Assembly (NCBI GenBank): GCA_008360975.2
Contig: CM039210.1
Span: forward strand, 17,879,007-17,943,006
Origin: Lichenostomus cassidix
Lineage: Eukaryota; Chordata; Aves; Passeriformes; Meliphagidae
DNA length: 64,000 bases
Direction of reading: 5' to 3'
The notes beneath the pieces are model-generated. The model was not told the DNA's origin. It made no database searches and saw nothing but the letters and a program-made list of their open reading frames with translations. A program made the position numbers and the translations under genes. This document shows, piece by piece, positions 10,569 to 21,193 of the stretch (position 1 is the stretch's first letter; the number at the start of each line of letters is the position of its first letter).

Positions 10569-11937
10569 TGTCGGGGTTTGACCCTGACTAAATGCCAGGC
10601 ACCTCTGCTCTCTCCTGCCACAGATGTGCAGGAGAGGGGAGAGAAAAAAAACTATTAAACACACACCAGGTTCATGAGTTGAGATAGGACACTGATGGCA
10701 GGACGCACCGAAAAAGGGAAAACAAGCTCCAAACTTAAAGTTTCAAAGTGATTTAATTACCTAACAGAGTCAGAGGATAAATGAGAAGTAAAAAGAAGCT
10801 TTTCAGACACCATTTGTTCACTCACCCTCCTCCCTCTTAAGACAGCATTTTTCTACTCACCCCCCTCCCTCCTTCACACCAACAGCTTGGGTAAGGGGCA
10901 GGGTATGGGGTATTTTCATAGTCCATAAATCTATTCATCACTACAATTCTACTACAAACACTGTTTCTCTGCTCACTCTTCTTTCTCTTAAGACAGTTTC
11001 TCTGCTCACTCTTCTTTCTCTTAAGACAGTTTCTCTGCTCACCTCCCTCCCTCTTTCCAACCAACAGCACAGGCAGGGGGCAGGGTAAGGGGTTTGTTCT
11101 CTGGTCAGTCCAATCAGGGAGAGGGGTTCTTTACTTAGCCATGGGGTCCCTCCCATGAGAGACAGTCCTCTGCAAACTTCTTTGCTGTGGGTCCAATTTC
11201 AAGAGCAGCATCCTGCCGGAATTCTGCTGCAACATGAGTTCTCTTGTCCTTAAGGTGCAGACTTCCGAGCCAAGGCCAGGCTGCTTCCATCCCAGAAGTA
11301 AGGCCTTTCTCTCCCTTGCAAGGCCTTTGCAGCTTTAACTCTCTCTATGAGACTCCCAGTGGATCACAGCTTCTTTCAGGCATCCACCTGCTCTTCTGGT
11401 GTGGGCACCTCCCCATGGGCTGTGGGTGGATTTCTGCATCCTTGTGGACTCCATGGACAGCAGGGGGACAACCTGCTCCCCCCCATGGTCTTCACCACAG
11501 TTAGCAGAAGGTTTTCAGGTCTGGTGCCTGGAGCACCTCCTCCCCCACCTTCTCCACTGACCTGGGTGTCTCCATGTTGTTCTCCCTTCACATATTTTCA
11601 CCTCCTCCTGCTCTTCTAGCTAAAAAGAAGTGCATGACTACTTTGTTTTGATATTTTCTTAAATATGTTTTCACAGAGGTGTAACTAGCACCTCTAAGTG
11701 GCCCACACTTGGCTGGCAGCATGTCCATCACTTTCAGAGCCATCAGATATTGGCTGTGCTGGACTTGGTGAAAACCTTCCAAAACCTTCACACAGGACAC
11801 ACAGGAGCCATCTTTGTGTCACTCCCCACCCCTCAGACACTTCTTCAGGCCTACCACAACAGCTTTTAAAGGGTTTAAATCACTATTAGATCTTAAAAAT
11901 ACCTTGCTGATGTTCTGAGCTAAGCAAAACCACCACA
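10569..11937 (-). repeat. Solo LTR-K, copy 1 (ERVL-type, 1.37 kb)
   Basis: 1369 bp with TGTCGGGG...CACCACA ends and a nearly perfect 5-bp TSD (ACCAC at 10564-10568, GCCAC at 11938-11942). It interrupts ERV-K1 capsid. A second fragment (53715-54098) carries an AATAAA on the minus strand at the matching place, giving the orientation. It contains tandem duplications: a 32-bp unit around 10969-11032 and a larger block of about 190 bp. The long LTR with 5-bp TSD suits an ERVL-type element. Confidence 0.8.
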
Positions 11938-12460
11938 GCCACTATCAGATAAGGCCCTCATGAACCATATGTTCCCTTTTTTGACCGATTGCAATCAGCT
12001 GTTAAGTGGCAAATTGAGATATGGGGAGCAGCTGATGCTGTCTTGAAATCCCTTGCTTATGAAAATCCTAACAATGACTGTAAAAAAGCCCTGGACCTGA
12101 TACATAATCAGTCTGATGTTGACCTTTCTGATTATGTCAAGACATGCGCGAATATCGGTACAGATCAATTCAAAGCAGACCTTATTGCTGCTGCCTTATC
12201 CCAACAGCTGCAAGTGGCCAGAGCAGCTCTTAAGTGCTTTGAATATGGAGAAGAGGGCCACATTAGAAAACAGTGTCCTAAGGGACAAAAGGACAATAAA
12301 AAACCCAATATACCTTGCCCTCACTGCAAAAATGGGTTTCATTGGGGAAACCAGTGCCAGTCAAAGTTTGATAAATCCAGGAACCCCCTCCCAAAGCAGA
12401 GAAACTCGAAAGGGGGCGTGAGGTCCTGTGACCCCCAATCCAACGGGACCCCACTCAATC
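11938..12460 (+). pseudogene. gag: ERV-K1 gag, capsid C-terminus and two zinc knuckles
   Basis: The coding match starts with the major homology region (GPHEPYVPFFDRLQSAV), in which a TAA replaces the conserved Gln. The capsid C-terminal domain and two CCHC zinc knuckles follow, separated by about 13 residues (CFEYGEEGHIRKQC and CPHCKNGFHWGNQC; the first has Glu in place of the second Cys). Two knuckles and this spacing are typical of betaretrovirus-like (class II) gag. It ends where LTR-B copy 2 is inserted, and pro/dUTPase continues beyond. Confidence 0.87.
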
Positions 12461-12885
12461 TGATGCCTAAAACAGGCTACCTGTAAGAGAGGCCAAGACA
12501 AGTTAGGAGAGTAAAAAGCGGACAAATTTATTAAAGGCCTTTAGGTACATCCAGAGCAAACAAAGCCCCCTTGTGAGGCTGCACCCAAAATGGATGACGG
12601 GTCACGAGTTCCTCACCTTTTATAAGTTCTGTCGTATTAGCATATTGGCCCTTAATTCTCCAATCACACCTGTAGATGATGATGTTAACCACCCCAAGTC
12701 TGCTCCCCCCAACCCACTGTTGTTTACATATTTTCGGGCTCTAGGTCAATAAATGTGTCCTTCGATTTCTATCCAGAGGAAATTGTTTTGGCTAAAGGTG
12801 CTGGGAAACAGAGGTTTTAGTGTTTTATACTACACCAAAGTTACAGATACATGAAGAATAAAAACTAGAAATTCTTAAGGCATCA
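12461..12885 (-). repeat. Solo LTR-B, copy 2
   Basis: 425 bp with perfect 8-bp inverted ends TGATGCCT...AGGCATCA and a short TSD AATC (12457-12460 and 12886-12889). Minus-strand signals (AATAAA near 12530, TATA-like CTTATAAAAG near 12620) match LTR-B copy 1. It separates gag from dUTPase of ERV-K1. Confidence 0.88.
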
Positions 12886-13674
12886 AATCAGATGCCAATG
12901 CAAGCAGAAATCTTGCAAGGGGCACCCCCAGGAGTGCCAGCTTGGACCTGGCCATCAGTGCTACCACAGTCCTAAATGATACCTCTGTTCATCTGCTACC
13001 CACTGCTGGTTTCGGTCCACTACTGTTGGAAAACACAGTTTTCCAGCAAAACTTGTGTTAACTAAATAAACCTGAACAAAGCCTCAGCATACTCAGGCCT
13101 CAGTAAAAATCCTAGTAAAGTGTCATGAGAAGCTAAAACCTGAGAACACAGCTGTGTGTTTCTAGGCCGTGAGAAAAAATGTTATAAGATAGGGAGTCAG
13201 AAGTGTTATGAGAAAAGAATAAGGGAGTCATCAGGAAAAATCCTTATTATGTGAGAACAGACTGCGGAGACGTGTGTAACTATAATTAGTAACATCTGTA
13301 ACAGTATATAAGTTTCTCGTTTGGTGAAATAAATTGGAGCTTACTTATATCTCACATTGAGACTGCCGTGAGTTCCCTCTCATCGTTTCGTCACACTACC
13401 ATTTCAAACTCATGCTTTATTATTAGGTCACTCATCAACCACCAGAACAGGATTGTTTATATTACCAGGAATCATCGATGCAGATTATAAAGGGGAAATC
13501 AAAATCATGGCCTGGACACCCAATCCTCCCTCTACAGTGGCACAAGGAAGACGATTGGCACAATTAATGCCACTGCCAGCAACTCCATGCTCAGCACTGA
13601 TCCTACAACAGCAACGAAATGCAGGAGGGTTTGCGAGCATAGGTACCCCACAAAATTTTAGTCAAAAATCATAG
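12886..13674 (+). pseudogene. pro: ERV-K1 dUTPase, split by a solo LTR
   Basis: Two coding pieces (12886-13017 and 13394-13674) flank a solo LTR and together read as the dUTPase that betaretroviruses carry at the front of the pro gene. Visible motifs include ASLDLA (12941 region), the later GIIDADYKGEIKIM and the C-terminal RLAQLMPLP. The enzyme family hydrolyses dUTP to dUMP. The piece after the LTR is open from 13453 to the stop at 13674. Presence of dUTPase assigns ERV-K1 to class II. Confidence 0.87.
13024..13393 (+). repeat. Solo LTR-A, copy 1
   Basis: 370 bp beginning TGTTGGAAAACACAG, with an AATAAA near 13327, and a perfect 6-bp TSD CACTAC (13018-13023 and 13394-13399). It is inside the ERV-K1 dUTPase. 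The same LTR forms both ends of the ERV-A provirus (55952-61475). Confidence 0.92.
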
Positions 13675-13679
13675 GGGTA

Positions 13680-13943
13680 CAACAACCGTTACTCAAGTGT
13701 CAAATAAGTTCTAAGTCTTTTACAGGACTGGTGGATACTGGAGCTGATATATCTATCATAGCACAAAAGGAATGGCCTTCTGAGTGGCCTCTGGTACCCT
13801 CTATGGCAATCGTTGCCGGAGTCAGTGGACAGCAGATACCTTGGCAGTCAGGAAAAGAACTACAGATCATGGGTCCAGAGAGCAAGACTGCCACCTTGTG
13901 GCTGTATGTACTCCTGATCCTGGGCACTCTGTGGGGATGAGAT
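13680..13943 (+). pseudogene. pro: ERV-K1 aspartic protease
   Basis: Retroviral protease with the active-site LVDTGADISII (about 13731-13763), followed by a flap-like region (AIVAGVSGQQ). It is open from 13731 to a stop at about 13938 and then frameshifts. The usual betaretroviral C-terminal glycine-patch is not seen. It would process Gag-Pro-Pol in a working virus. Confidence 0.8.
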
Positions 13944-13977
13944 CTGATGGTAAAATGGGGTTTAGTTATTTCAACAC

Positions 13978-14261
13978 ATGTTTAATAGGGGCCACTGTGA
14001 AAAGCCACTCCTCAAACTGACTTGGCTTACAAGTAAACCTGTTTGGGTGAGCCAGTGGCCCTTCTCAAAAGAGAGGTTTCACCAGGCCTGGATTCTCATA
14101 CAAGAGCAACTACAATTGGACCACATAATGCCTTCCACTAGCCCATGGAATACAGCTTGTTTTGTTATCCCTAAGATATTGGAGAAATGGGGGCTTTTAC
14201 AGGATCTCAGGGCAGTTAATGCGGTAATGTCTACTATGAGACCATTACAACCGGGACTACC
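13978..14261 (+). pseudogene. pol: ERV-K1 reverse transcriptase, fingers part
   Basis: Class II RT start with VWVSQWPFSKERF, the STSPWNTACFVIPK segment and the LLQDLRAVNAVM motif. It is interrupted at 14262 by a 3.9 kb non-autonomous provirus and resumes at 18162. The TSD at the interruption (ACTACC) lies in the GLP codons of RT. Confidence 0.88.
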
Positions 14262-14467
14262 TGTTGAAGTTGTTAGTTTCTGCGATGGTATGGCAGCCCG
14301 CAGACCTTACTGGAGAGCGTCTCTGCCCAGCCCAGGTAAATGCCTCAGTGCACCCAACCCTCCCTCTGAGGGCTGGTCACTGCGCTTCCACTGGCCGGGG
14401 AGCCAAATGGCTAGCTCTGGTTCCATCTGCACTTTGCAACACAACGGCAATAAAGGAGGTGAGAAGG

Positions 14468-14733
14468 TGTTGCTGTTGAACCGCTAGCAGAGAGAAGAAG
14501 TCCAGTCTTCAGTGTGGCAAAAATGTCTGTTTTTATCAATTAATTTCAACTTATATAGACTTTCAAAGGTCACTCAGATTGGTCGGTTCAAAACCTCCCC
14601 CCAGGCCGATTGGCCAGGCTTGAATTGTTCATATCTTGAGACACTGTTTCAACAACATCCAAACTTTATCTTTGTTTATAAAACACAGGAAGAAGAGAGA
14701 AAAATTTCTCACGGGAAAGGTCTGCTCACCACA
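14468..14733 (-). repeat. Solo LTR-D, copy 2
   Basis: 266 bp, TGTTGCTG...CTCACCACA, with a perfect 6-bp TSD AGAAGG (14462-14467 and 14734-14739). It sits inside the 3' LTR of the non-autonomous provirus and resembles copy 1 (5453-5713) throughout, including the inverted TATA region (about 14560). Confidence 0.92.
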
Positions 14734-14867
14734 AGAAGGGTCTATGCATGATGACCATGGGAGTTGGTTATTTACATGGTCACCAGATGGTCACAGAGAC
14801 AGAAGACCTCATGCAAAGACCTTGTGGATGCAAAGACATCCACATACAAAGACCTCATCATGGCGAG

Positions 14868-15616
14868 TGTCTTACAGGGGAAAGACAAGGAGTTATGCAT
14901 TTCTGCTGTTTGCTCAGGCTTTTAGCAACAGGCAGTGATTTTTATTAGGGTGGCTAACACCCCAAGACTCGGTCTTGTTCGCAAGGGCCTTTGATATTTA
15001 GCTGATTAGTCTCATATGATAGAAATTACCATTTATTAGACACAGAAAATAAACAGACATACAAACATAGAACAGATTTACATACATAGAACAGATTTAC
15101 ATACATAGAACAGATTTACATACATACACAATAAAGACATAATTGCAAAACTATAATAGCTAAAATGCAATTATGGAAAGATACCTATTCTTATTATTAT
15201 TAGCTAGTAAGAATAATAAAAACTTAAGAATTCAATGTATCTTACCTGCCAATTGGTGGTAGAAAACACGTCAAAATTCTTTTAACCCAATTCCCTGGAA
15301 AGTAACCACAGAGTCTGCGTCCAGACTCTGGGGAGAAGCTTCTCCACATATCTTCAGAGTGTGTGTAAGAAACCTCTACCTCTGGGATAGTTCTGTTAGT
15401 TTTTATAGGATAAAAGTGTGCCTTGTGTGGTCATCAAGCATAGTTTTTGTTTGTTTTCCCACATTCGCTCTTCATTTCAAAATATAAGTTACGATTAGAG
15501 GCTTAAGACTTTTGGGTGCCAAGAGATAACCCCTGCCAGGTTGTTAACCCAACTGGATCATCTATCTTCCTCAACTGAGCAGAGAGAGAGAGAAGGGGGG
15601 GGACTGTCCTGCCACA
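14868..15616 (-). repeat. Solo LTR-E, copy 1
   Basis: 749 bp beginning TGTCTTAC and ending CTGCCACA on the plus strand, with a perfect 5-bp TSD GCGAG (14863-14867 and 15617-15621). An AATAAA on the minus strand near 15034 gives the orientation. It contains a 22-bp unit (ACATAGAACAGATTTACATA core) repeated three times at about 15062-15125. Copy 2 is at 18550-19278. Confidence 0.9.
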
Positions 15617-15839
15617 GCGAGGGGTCGAGGGTTTTCGAGAGAGATGGGGGGGTGGGGACAGTACATTGGCCCAGTGATCTCTGGGCACAGGGGCAGTACA
15701 TGGGCAGAGTTAAAGTATAGGAACCAATAGGGAAAATCCAAGGGAGTGGCCAGGGCCAGGGTGGGAAATGCAGCACAATAGGAGAAGGGTAGACATATAA
15801 GGAAGAAAGGGGTGGGGAAATACAGCTTGTATCACAACA

Positions 15840-17575
15840 TTTCCCCATTTACCAAATTGAAGAGGGAAGGGTTTTTCCCAAAAAGCCTTACAGCAAATTT
15901 TTATACAACAGAAAAATGGTAAAATAATGCAGAATAATTAAAATTATACAGATGAATGCTTAGCAAGTTTAAAACAACAACATAATATAAAGCAATAACA
16001 AAATTGTTTTTTCTGTGGATATGGGAAACTAAAATGATGATGCGGCTGTCTGGTATTGACGTTGGAGATCAGTGCAGGCTGAATTTTCAGACTGCGGTTG
16101 TTTTTGCAGTCTCTTTGCATTTTTGTGTTTTTTTCTTCTGCCAGGGTTGATAAGATGAAGGCGGAGTTTGCAGCAGTGATGGGGTTCCCGTCCGAAATCT
16201 TTTCCAGCTTAGGAGGGAGATGAGTGTCTGGACGCAGCACAGCCCTGCCGGGTGAAACATAGCTCTTGCCCGCCACGGCTCTCCGGGTCTGGCGCAGTTC
16301 CACTGGACGAAACACAGCTACCGCTTTCTGCGGCTCTACCGGGTCTGGCGCAGCCCCACTGGCTCCTGGCACGGCTCCAGGGGCCATCCCAGTATGGCCC
16401 CATCAGGCCCCGGGGGTCATGTCTGCCGCGAGCAGTTGGAGGAACGGCCCTGCCCCACGCCCAGGCAGTGCCTGCTCGTGGCCAAGAGGGAACGCACTGA
16501 AAGGAAAGGTGGGGAGAGGGGCCCGACACTGAAGGGAAAGGCCCCGAAGGGGAGGAACCTGCGCCTGAAGGAAAACACCCCAAAGGAGAGGGGCCCACAC
16601 CTGAAGGGAACGCCCACCGACGCAGGGGGAGGGGCTCACACCGGAACACCAGCGACGCAGGGGGCGGGGTTTCGGAAAGCCCAGGAAAATTTGAAGGGGA
16701 AGAAGAAGGCAATATGACGTGCTCGACCATGCAGCCAGCGCCATATTGCAAAACATGTGGAGTCGGCTCGGCTGAGATTGGGGCATGGGGAAAGGGGTTT
16801 GCAGGGATCCCGAGCCGTAGTGATCAGTTCCAACTCGGGAAGGGGACGGAGGACACTGAAAAACATATGGTCAGCTCTCTCCTGAGGGACAGAGGGGGAA
16901 CATGAGCTGGTGGGGGAGGGGGATGTGGCATGTTAGGGAATACATAGGGGAGGAAAGGTGGTTATTTAGGAGAGAACCAGGATTTTTTCATTTCTAGATA
17001 ACTAAATAGAACAAAACAAAGGTTAATTCACTTTATCCCTCACGCGCAAAAACTTTCCCCACAACTGCTGATTCCCCATGCCTTATAAAAGACGGCTAAT
17101 CTTAAAAGAAAAAGTTCTCCCAAAATGGGGGTACTAAACTTAGGTCTTCTCTTGTTAGAGGTGGGTTTTTTCTTGTTGAGGCTTTCTATGAGGTGCGACT
17201 TCTTTCACCTTGACAAAAAGCCACTTCCAACCCTACATCCACCCTGAGGCAAAAAGAATAAACTAAAAAGAAAAAGGAGACCCCCGTACCAAGCCAACCA
17301 GGACTCCACTGGCTCCCCTGCCACAGGGGCTTTCCAGCAGGCTTACCAAGCATGGAGAATCAACATAAAGCACTTGGGATGGTCTGCCGCCCTTCGGCCG
17401 ACCTTCTTGGAAAGCGCAACTTTCTTACAAAGGCTATCCGGCCACCCCTTCGGTCTTCTCGCTGAAATGGCGAGATTCTCATGGGGGAAATGGCTTCCCA
17501 AAAGTGACTTCTCTCCTGCAGCAGTGGCTGCAGGAGACGCCTTCCAGGGCAGCTGTTGCCGGATATTGGGCGCCA
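15840..17575 (-). mobile_element. Non-autonomous provirus copy 1, internal region
   Basis: About 1.74 kb between the two LTRs with no recognisable gag, pol or env on either strand. On the minus strand it starts with TGGCGCCCAATATCCGGC (17575-17558), a primer binding site close to the tRNA-Lys-type TGGCGCCCAACGTGGGGC seen in copy 2. It ends at the polypurine-like tract. The middle (16200-16700) is GC-rich and includes about three imperfect copies of a 45-50-bp unit at 16505-16620. Several open frames there (for example 180 codons at 16209-16751, minus) are compositionally biased and I do not trust them as genes. Copy 2 is 57787-59425. Confidence 0.8.
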
Positions 17576-17577
17576 TT

Positions 17578-18155
17578 TGTTGCAGTTATAGTTCTTTGCG
17601 GTGGTATAGCAGACCTGACCCGAGAGCATCTCTGCCCGGCCTGGGTAAGTACCTCACTGCACCAAACCCTCCCTCCCAGGGCTGGTCACTGAGCTTCAAC
17701 TAGCTGGGGAGCCGAATGGCTAGCTCCAGTTCCGTCTGCTGTTCACAATGTAGTGGCGGTAACGGAGGCAAGAAGGGTCTATGCATGACGACCACAGGAG
17801 TTGTTTAATCACATGGTCACCAGATGGTCGCAGAGGCAGAAGACCTCATGCAAAGACCTTGTGCAAAGACATCCCTGGTGCAAATACCTCGTGGATGCAA
17901 AGACATTGGGATGCAAAGACCTCATCATGGCGAGGGGTCAGGGGTTTTCTATAGAGACAGGGGGGACAGGGACAGCACATTGGCTCAGTGATCTCTGGGC
18001 ACAGGGGCAGTACATGGGCGGAGTTAGGGTACAGGAACCAATAGGGAAAACCCGAGGGAGTGGCCAGGGTCAGGGGTGGGAAAGGCAGCGCAATAGGAGA
18101 AGGGTAGACATATAAGGAAGAAAAGGGGTGGGGAAATACAGCTTGTATCACAACT
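17578..18155 (-). repeat. Non-autonomous provirus copy 1, 5' LTR
   Basis: 578 bp, TGTTGCAG...ATCACAACT on the plus strand, separated by two bases from the primer binding site. The whole element 14262-18155 is bounded by a perfect 6-bp TSD ACTACC (14256-14261 and 18156-18161) within the ERV-K1 reverse transcriptase. A CCAAT box on the minus strand near 18037 is shared by the other LTR copies. Confidence 0.88.
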
Positions 18156-18161
18156 ACTACC

Positions 18162-18549
18162 CAACCCTACAGTGATTCCAGAACACTGGGAATTAGCAAT
18201 AATTGATTTAAAAGACTTCTTCACAATTCTTTACATCCAGATGATTCACCTAGGTTTGCCTTTTCTCTACCATTTGTCAAACATGAGGCTCCTGTGGAAT
18301 GATACCAGTGGGTCATGTTACCTCAAGGTATAAAAAACAGTCCTACTATCTGTCAATTCATCATTCACTCAGCAATGCAACCAGTACGGCAAAATTATCC
18401 ACCTTTTTTGCTGTATCACTACACGGATAACATTTTCATCTCTTCTGACATTTCTTTACTGCTGAAAGACTGTCGCTGCTTTGAAAATAATGCTTGCCAG
18501 CAGAGGCTCCTGTGTAGCCACAGAAAAATTCCAAACAGAACCTCCTTGG
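18162..18549 (+). pseudogene. pol: ERV-K1 reverse transcriptase, palm part
   Basis: Continues the RT domain interrupted at 14262: VIPEHWELAIIDLKD, then with frame changes FAFSLPFVKHEAP, the MLPQGIKNSPTICQF motif, and the catalytic box at about 18420-18431. There YMDD has decayed to Tyr-Thr-Asp-Asn, so the enzyme is dead. It is cut at 18549 by LTR-E and continues at 19279. Confidence 0.86.
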
Positions 18550-19278
18550 TGTTATGAATGGAGACAGGAGCTTAGATAAGTCTCTGCCTTTTGCCTAGGC
18601 CTTTGGCAGAAGACAGTAGCTCTTATTGGGTTGGCCAGCACCCCAAGACCCAGTCTAGTTAACAAGTTCTTTAATAATGGCTGATTAGGTCTAATACTAC
18701 GTAAATTATCATTTATTAGACACAAAAATAACAGACATAAGACTTGGGACAAAACTACATACTACACAGAAATAAAATAAAAGAAATTACTAGTAGACAA
18801 AATGCAGTGTGCGAAAAGGTACCTGTTATTACAGATAGCAAGAAATAATATAACTTAGGAACCAATGTATCTTACCATCCGATTAGTTGGTGGAAGCACA
18901 CATAAGAATCTTTTTCCCCCAATTCCCAGCAGAGCTTGGGTCCAAACTCCAGGGAGAAGTCCTGCCAATTTCCAGAGTGTGTGTAAGAGACTTCTGCCTT
19001 TGTGATAATTTGTGTGTCTTTTATAGTGTAAAAAGTGTGTCTTTTGGTCATGTTATTTGTTTCTTTTTATCCCTTTCTCCATCTGTTTTCCCATACCAGG
19101 GTGTTGCCTCTCAGTTGGAGCTCAGACTTTAGGGTGCCAAAAGATGACCCCTTGCTGGGCCTTTAGACACCTCCTTGGGCCTTTTGACCCTTTGTTGGGC
19201 CTTTTGACCCTTTGTTGGGCCTTTCCATATGCCAGCTATCTGTGAGGGAAAGAGAGGGGGGGATGACGTCCTGCCACA
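18550..19278 (-). repeat. Solo LTR-E, copy 2
   Basis: 729 bp, TGTTATGA...CTGCCACA, with a perfect 5-bp TSD CTTGG (18545-18549 and 19279-19283) inside RT codons of ERV-K1. Near its right side a unit containing TTGGGCCTTTTGACCCTTTG is repeated in tandem at about 19173-19222, a small internal expansion not seen in copy 1. Confidence 0.9.
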
Positions 19279-19832
19279 CTTGGAAATACTTGGGCTTTAA
19301 ATTGCTAGAAACAAAAGTCACCCCACAGCCAGTAACTTTAAAAACTGACATACGCACATTAAATGATTTGCAAAAGTTACTGGGCACTATTAATTTGATT
19401 CGCCCTTTCCTGGGAATCACCACAGAGGAATTATCCCCCTTGTTTGAATTGTTAAAAGGGCATCCAGATCTTTCCTCCCCTAGGCAGTTAACAAAGACTG
19501 CCTGAGAGACTTTGGCACATGTAAATGACAAAATCAATAAATCCTTTGCCACACATCAGAACCCGAATTTGTCTTTGCGGCTGTTCCTAATTCTGCAATC
19601 TTTTCAACTCTATGCTCTAATTGGTCAATGTGATGAACATCATATCTGGCTATCAGAATGAATTTTTCTACCACACACCTTCACAAAAACGATAACCACT
19701 CAACTTGAGATAGTTGACTGCTGTTGAAGGGACGGCTTCGATGCCAGACTGTCAGGACATGATCCAGCAATTATACATCTTCCTATTACTGCTACTGAAT
19801 TAGAAAACCTATTCAGGGACTCACTGTCATTT
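19279..19832 (+). pseudogene. pol: ERV-K1 pol, RT thumb/connection region
   Basis: YLGFKLLETKVTPQPVTL leads into LQKLLGTINLIRPFLGI, the class II RT thumb and connection. An open frame runs from 19212 to a stop at 19503, with degraded sequence after it. It is ended by LTR-F at 19833. RNase H and integrase of ERV-K1 are not found beyond it. Confidence 0.84.
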
Positions 19833-20417
19833 TGTGAAAAACAAAGTTCACTCTCTTGTTAGAATTTGAAAAGTATAATAAAGGACAATAGGGGACAAAG
19901 GCAATAAAGCAAAAGTAGCAGTGCTGGGTGCTTAGCCTTAGCCAGAGGCACACCTGTTAATGATGGTGACATTCCTTACATACCCTTCCAATTGAATCAG
20001 TCAAATACATAGTCATAAAAATTATACATATTCAAACATTTCCCCAAATTAGTTTGCCTTTTCCAGGAACTTTTTAGTATGGCCCCTCCTCTGATCCGCC
20101 TTCTTTAGAGCATGCGCAGTCCTCTTGGTTGTGGTCTAGAGAGTCGTGTATCACCCCCACCATGGCCCCCTGCTGATAGTTGAAATGTCAGTGGCAGGGG
20201 TCTTTGTCATGCCCGTTCCTCAAATGTTATCCAACCAAGCAGGCGGTTTGGTTATTTCAGTTATTGTAAGTTAACCACAAGTACTCTAAAACAACCATAT
20301 CAGCTATTTCACAACTACATCAAAGTGAAATTAGCCACAAAAATAAAGGCATTAGTTATTATTACACAACTATATCTTTATAACAAAGCTATTTCTGTAA
20401 GAATAAACATTATACAC
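19833..20417 (-). repeat. LTR-F, copy 1
   Basis: About 585 bp beginning TGTGAAAAAC and ending near ATTATACAC. It is matched over nearly its whole length by 35644-36209. I could not find a convincing TSD. Orientation is a weak inference from composition. Confidence 0.65.
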
Positions 20418-21193
20418 TGTCTTGGGGTGATGTTATGATAATCCTGTATTCCCTATCGTTTGCTTGTATGCTCAGAAATGTAGTCCTGTTGCTTTAACTG
20501 CGTTCAGCAGCTGGGAGAAGCTCAGGTTGTTTTTAAACTCTCACCCAGGCTTCTCCACTGGGGAGCGAGGGGGAGGAAAGGACACTCCTTGGGCTGGCTG
20601 CTGCGGCTGCTGTCGAGACTGCTAGTTTTTTCCCTGGGATTGCTTCTTTGTCGTCTCCTTTTGGACCCTTTTTTTCTGATTTGCTTTCTCGCCCGGAAAA
20701 CCCAAGGAGCCCTGGAGGACAACAGACGAGAATCCTCCAGGGAGCTACTGGAGCAACTCCACCCAGCCCCCGGGAGCCCCCCGAGAGGGGAAACTACATC
20801 TGAGGAAAAGGACAATAAAGTTCACCAGCTGTTTACTCAGGTTTAATAACTCCTTTTCCCCTATTTTCCCCTTCCCCTGTGCCTTGCAGGGCACTCTGCG
20901 TGTTCTCTTAAATAAACGGGGTTTTTTTCACTTTCATCTAAGAAATTCTGTTGTGGTGGGGGAGGGGGTGCCAGAGCCCTTGACTTTCAGGGAGGCATTT
21001 GTTTGGAGTGCTCTCCACCTAGAGAAATTTGTCTCTAATCCGGGACAATATTTGGCACCCGACTTAAAGGGGCTTGACAAACATGGTACCCACCTTTTGT
21101 GTGGCTAGAGAAGGTGAAAAAAAAAACCAAACCCTAATAATTACATTCTGGTTTTAAACACTTTGTATTGGATTACAGCTATTAGTAGTCACC
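20418..21193 (+). other. Possible LTR end and leader of an unidentified ERV
   Basis: A GC-rich, leucine-codon-rich block (20500-20850) is followed by two polyadenylation-like signals (ACAATAAAG near 20813, AAATAAAC near 20910). A TTTGGCACCCGACTTAAAGG sequence at about 21050-21069 sits where a primer binding site would. Short open frames (85 and 74 codons) in this stretch do not resemble anything I know. The arrangement suggests LTR plus leader in front of the ORF at 21194, but no boundary is proven. Confidence 0.35.

Larger units (their letters stand above)
14262..15839 (-). repeat. Non-autonomous provirus copy 1, 3' LTR (interrupted twice)
   Basis: This is the 3' LTR (minus strand) of the element 14262-18155. 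On the plus strand it begins TGTTGAAGTTG and ends TCACAACA. Without the inserted LTR-D and LTR-E and their duplications it is about 552 bp, matching the 578-bp 5' LTR at 17578-18155. The polypurine-like AAATGGGGAAATG on the minus strand adjoins it at 15840-15853. Confidence 0.85.

Noticed and set aside
16209..16751. 180-codon minus-strand frame, and overlapping frames on both strands, inside the non-autonomous element
   Set aside because: Located in GC-rich tandem units; many overlapping frames are open at once, Pro/Ser/Gly-biased, with no family motif. The corresponding region of copy 2 does not show the same protein.
20589..20846. 85-codon leucine-rich ORF resembling a signal or membrane peptide
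   Set aside because: Low-complexity CTG/CTT-rich stretch in a GC-rich block that is more likely LTR or leader.
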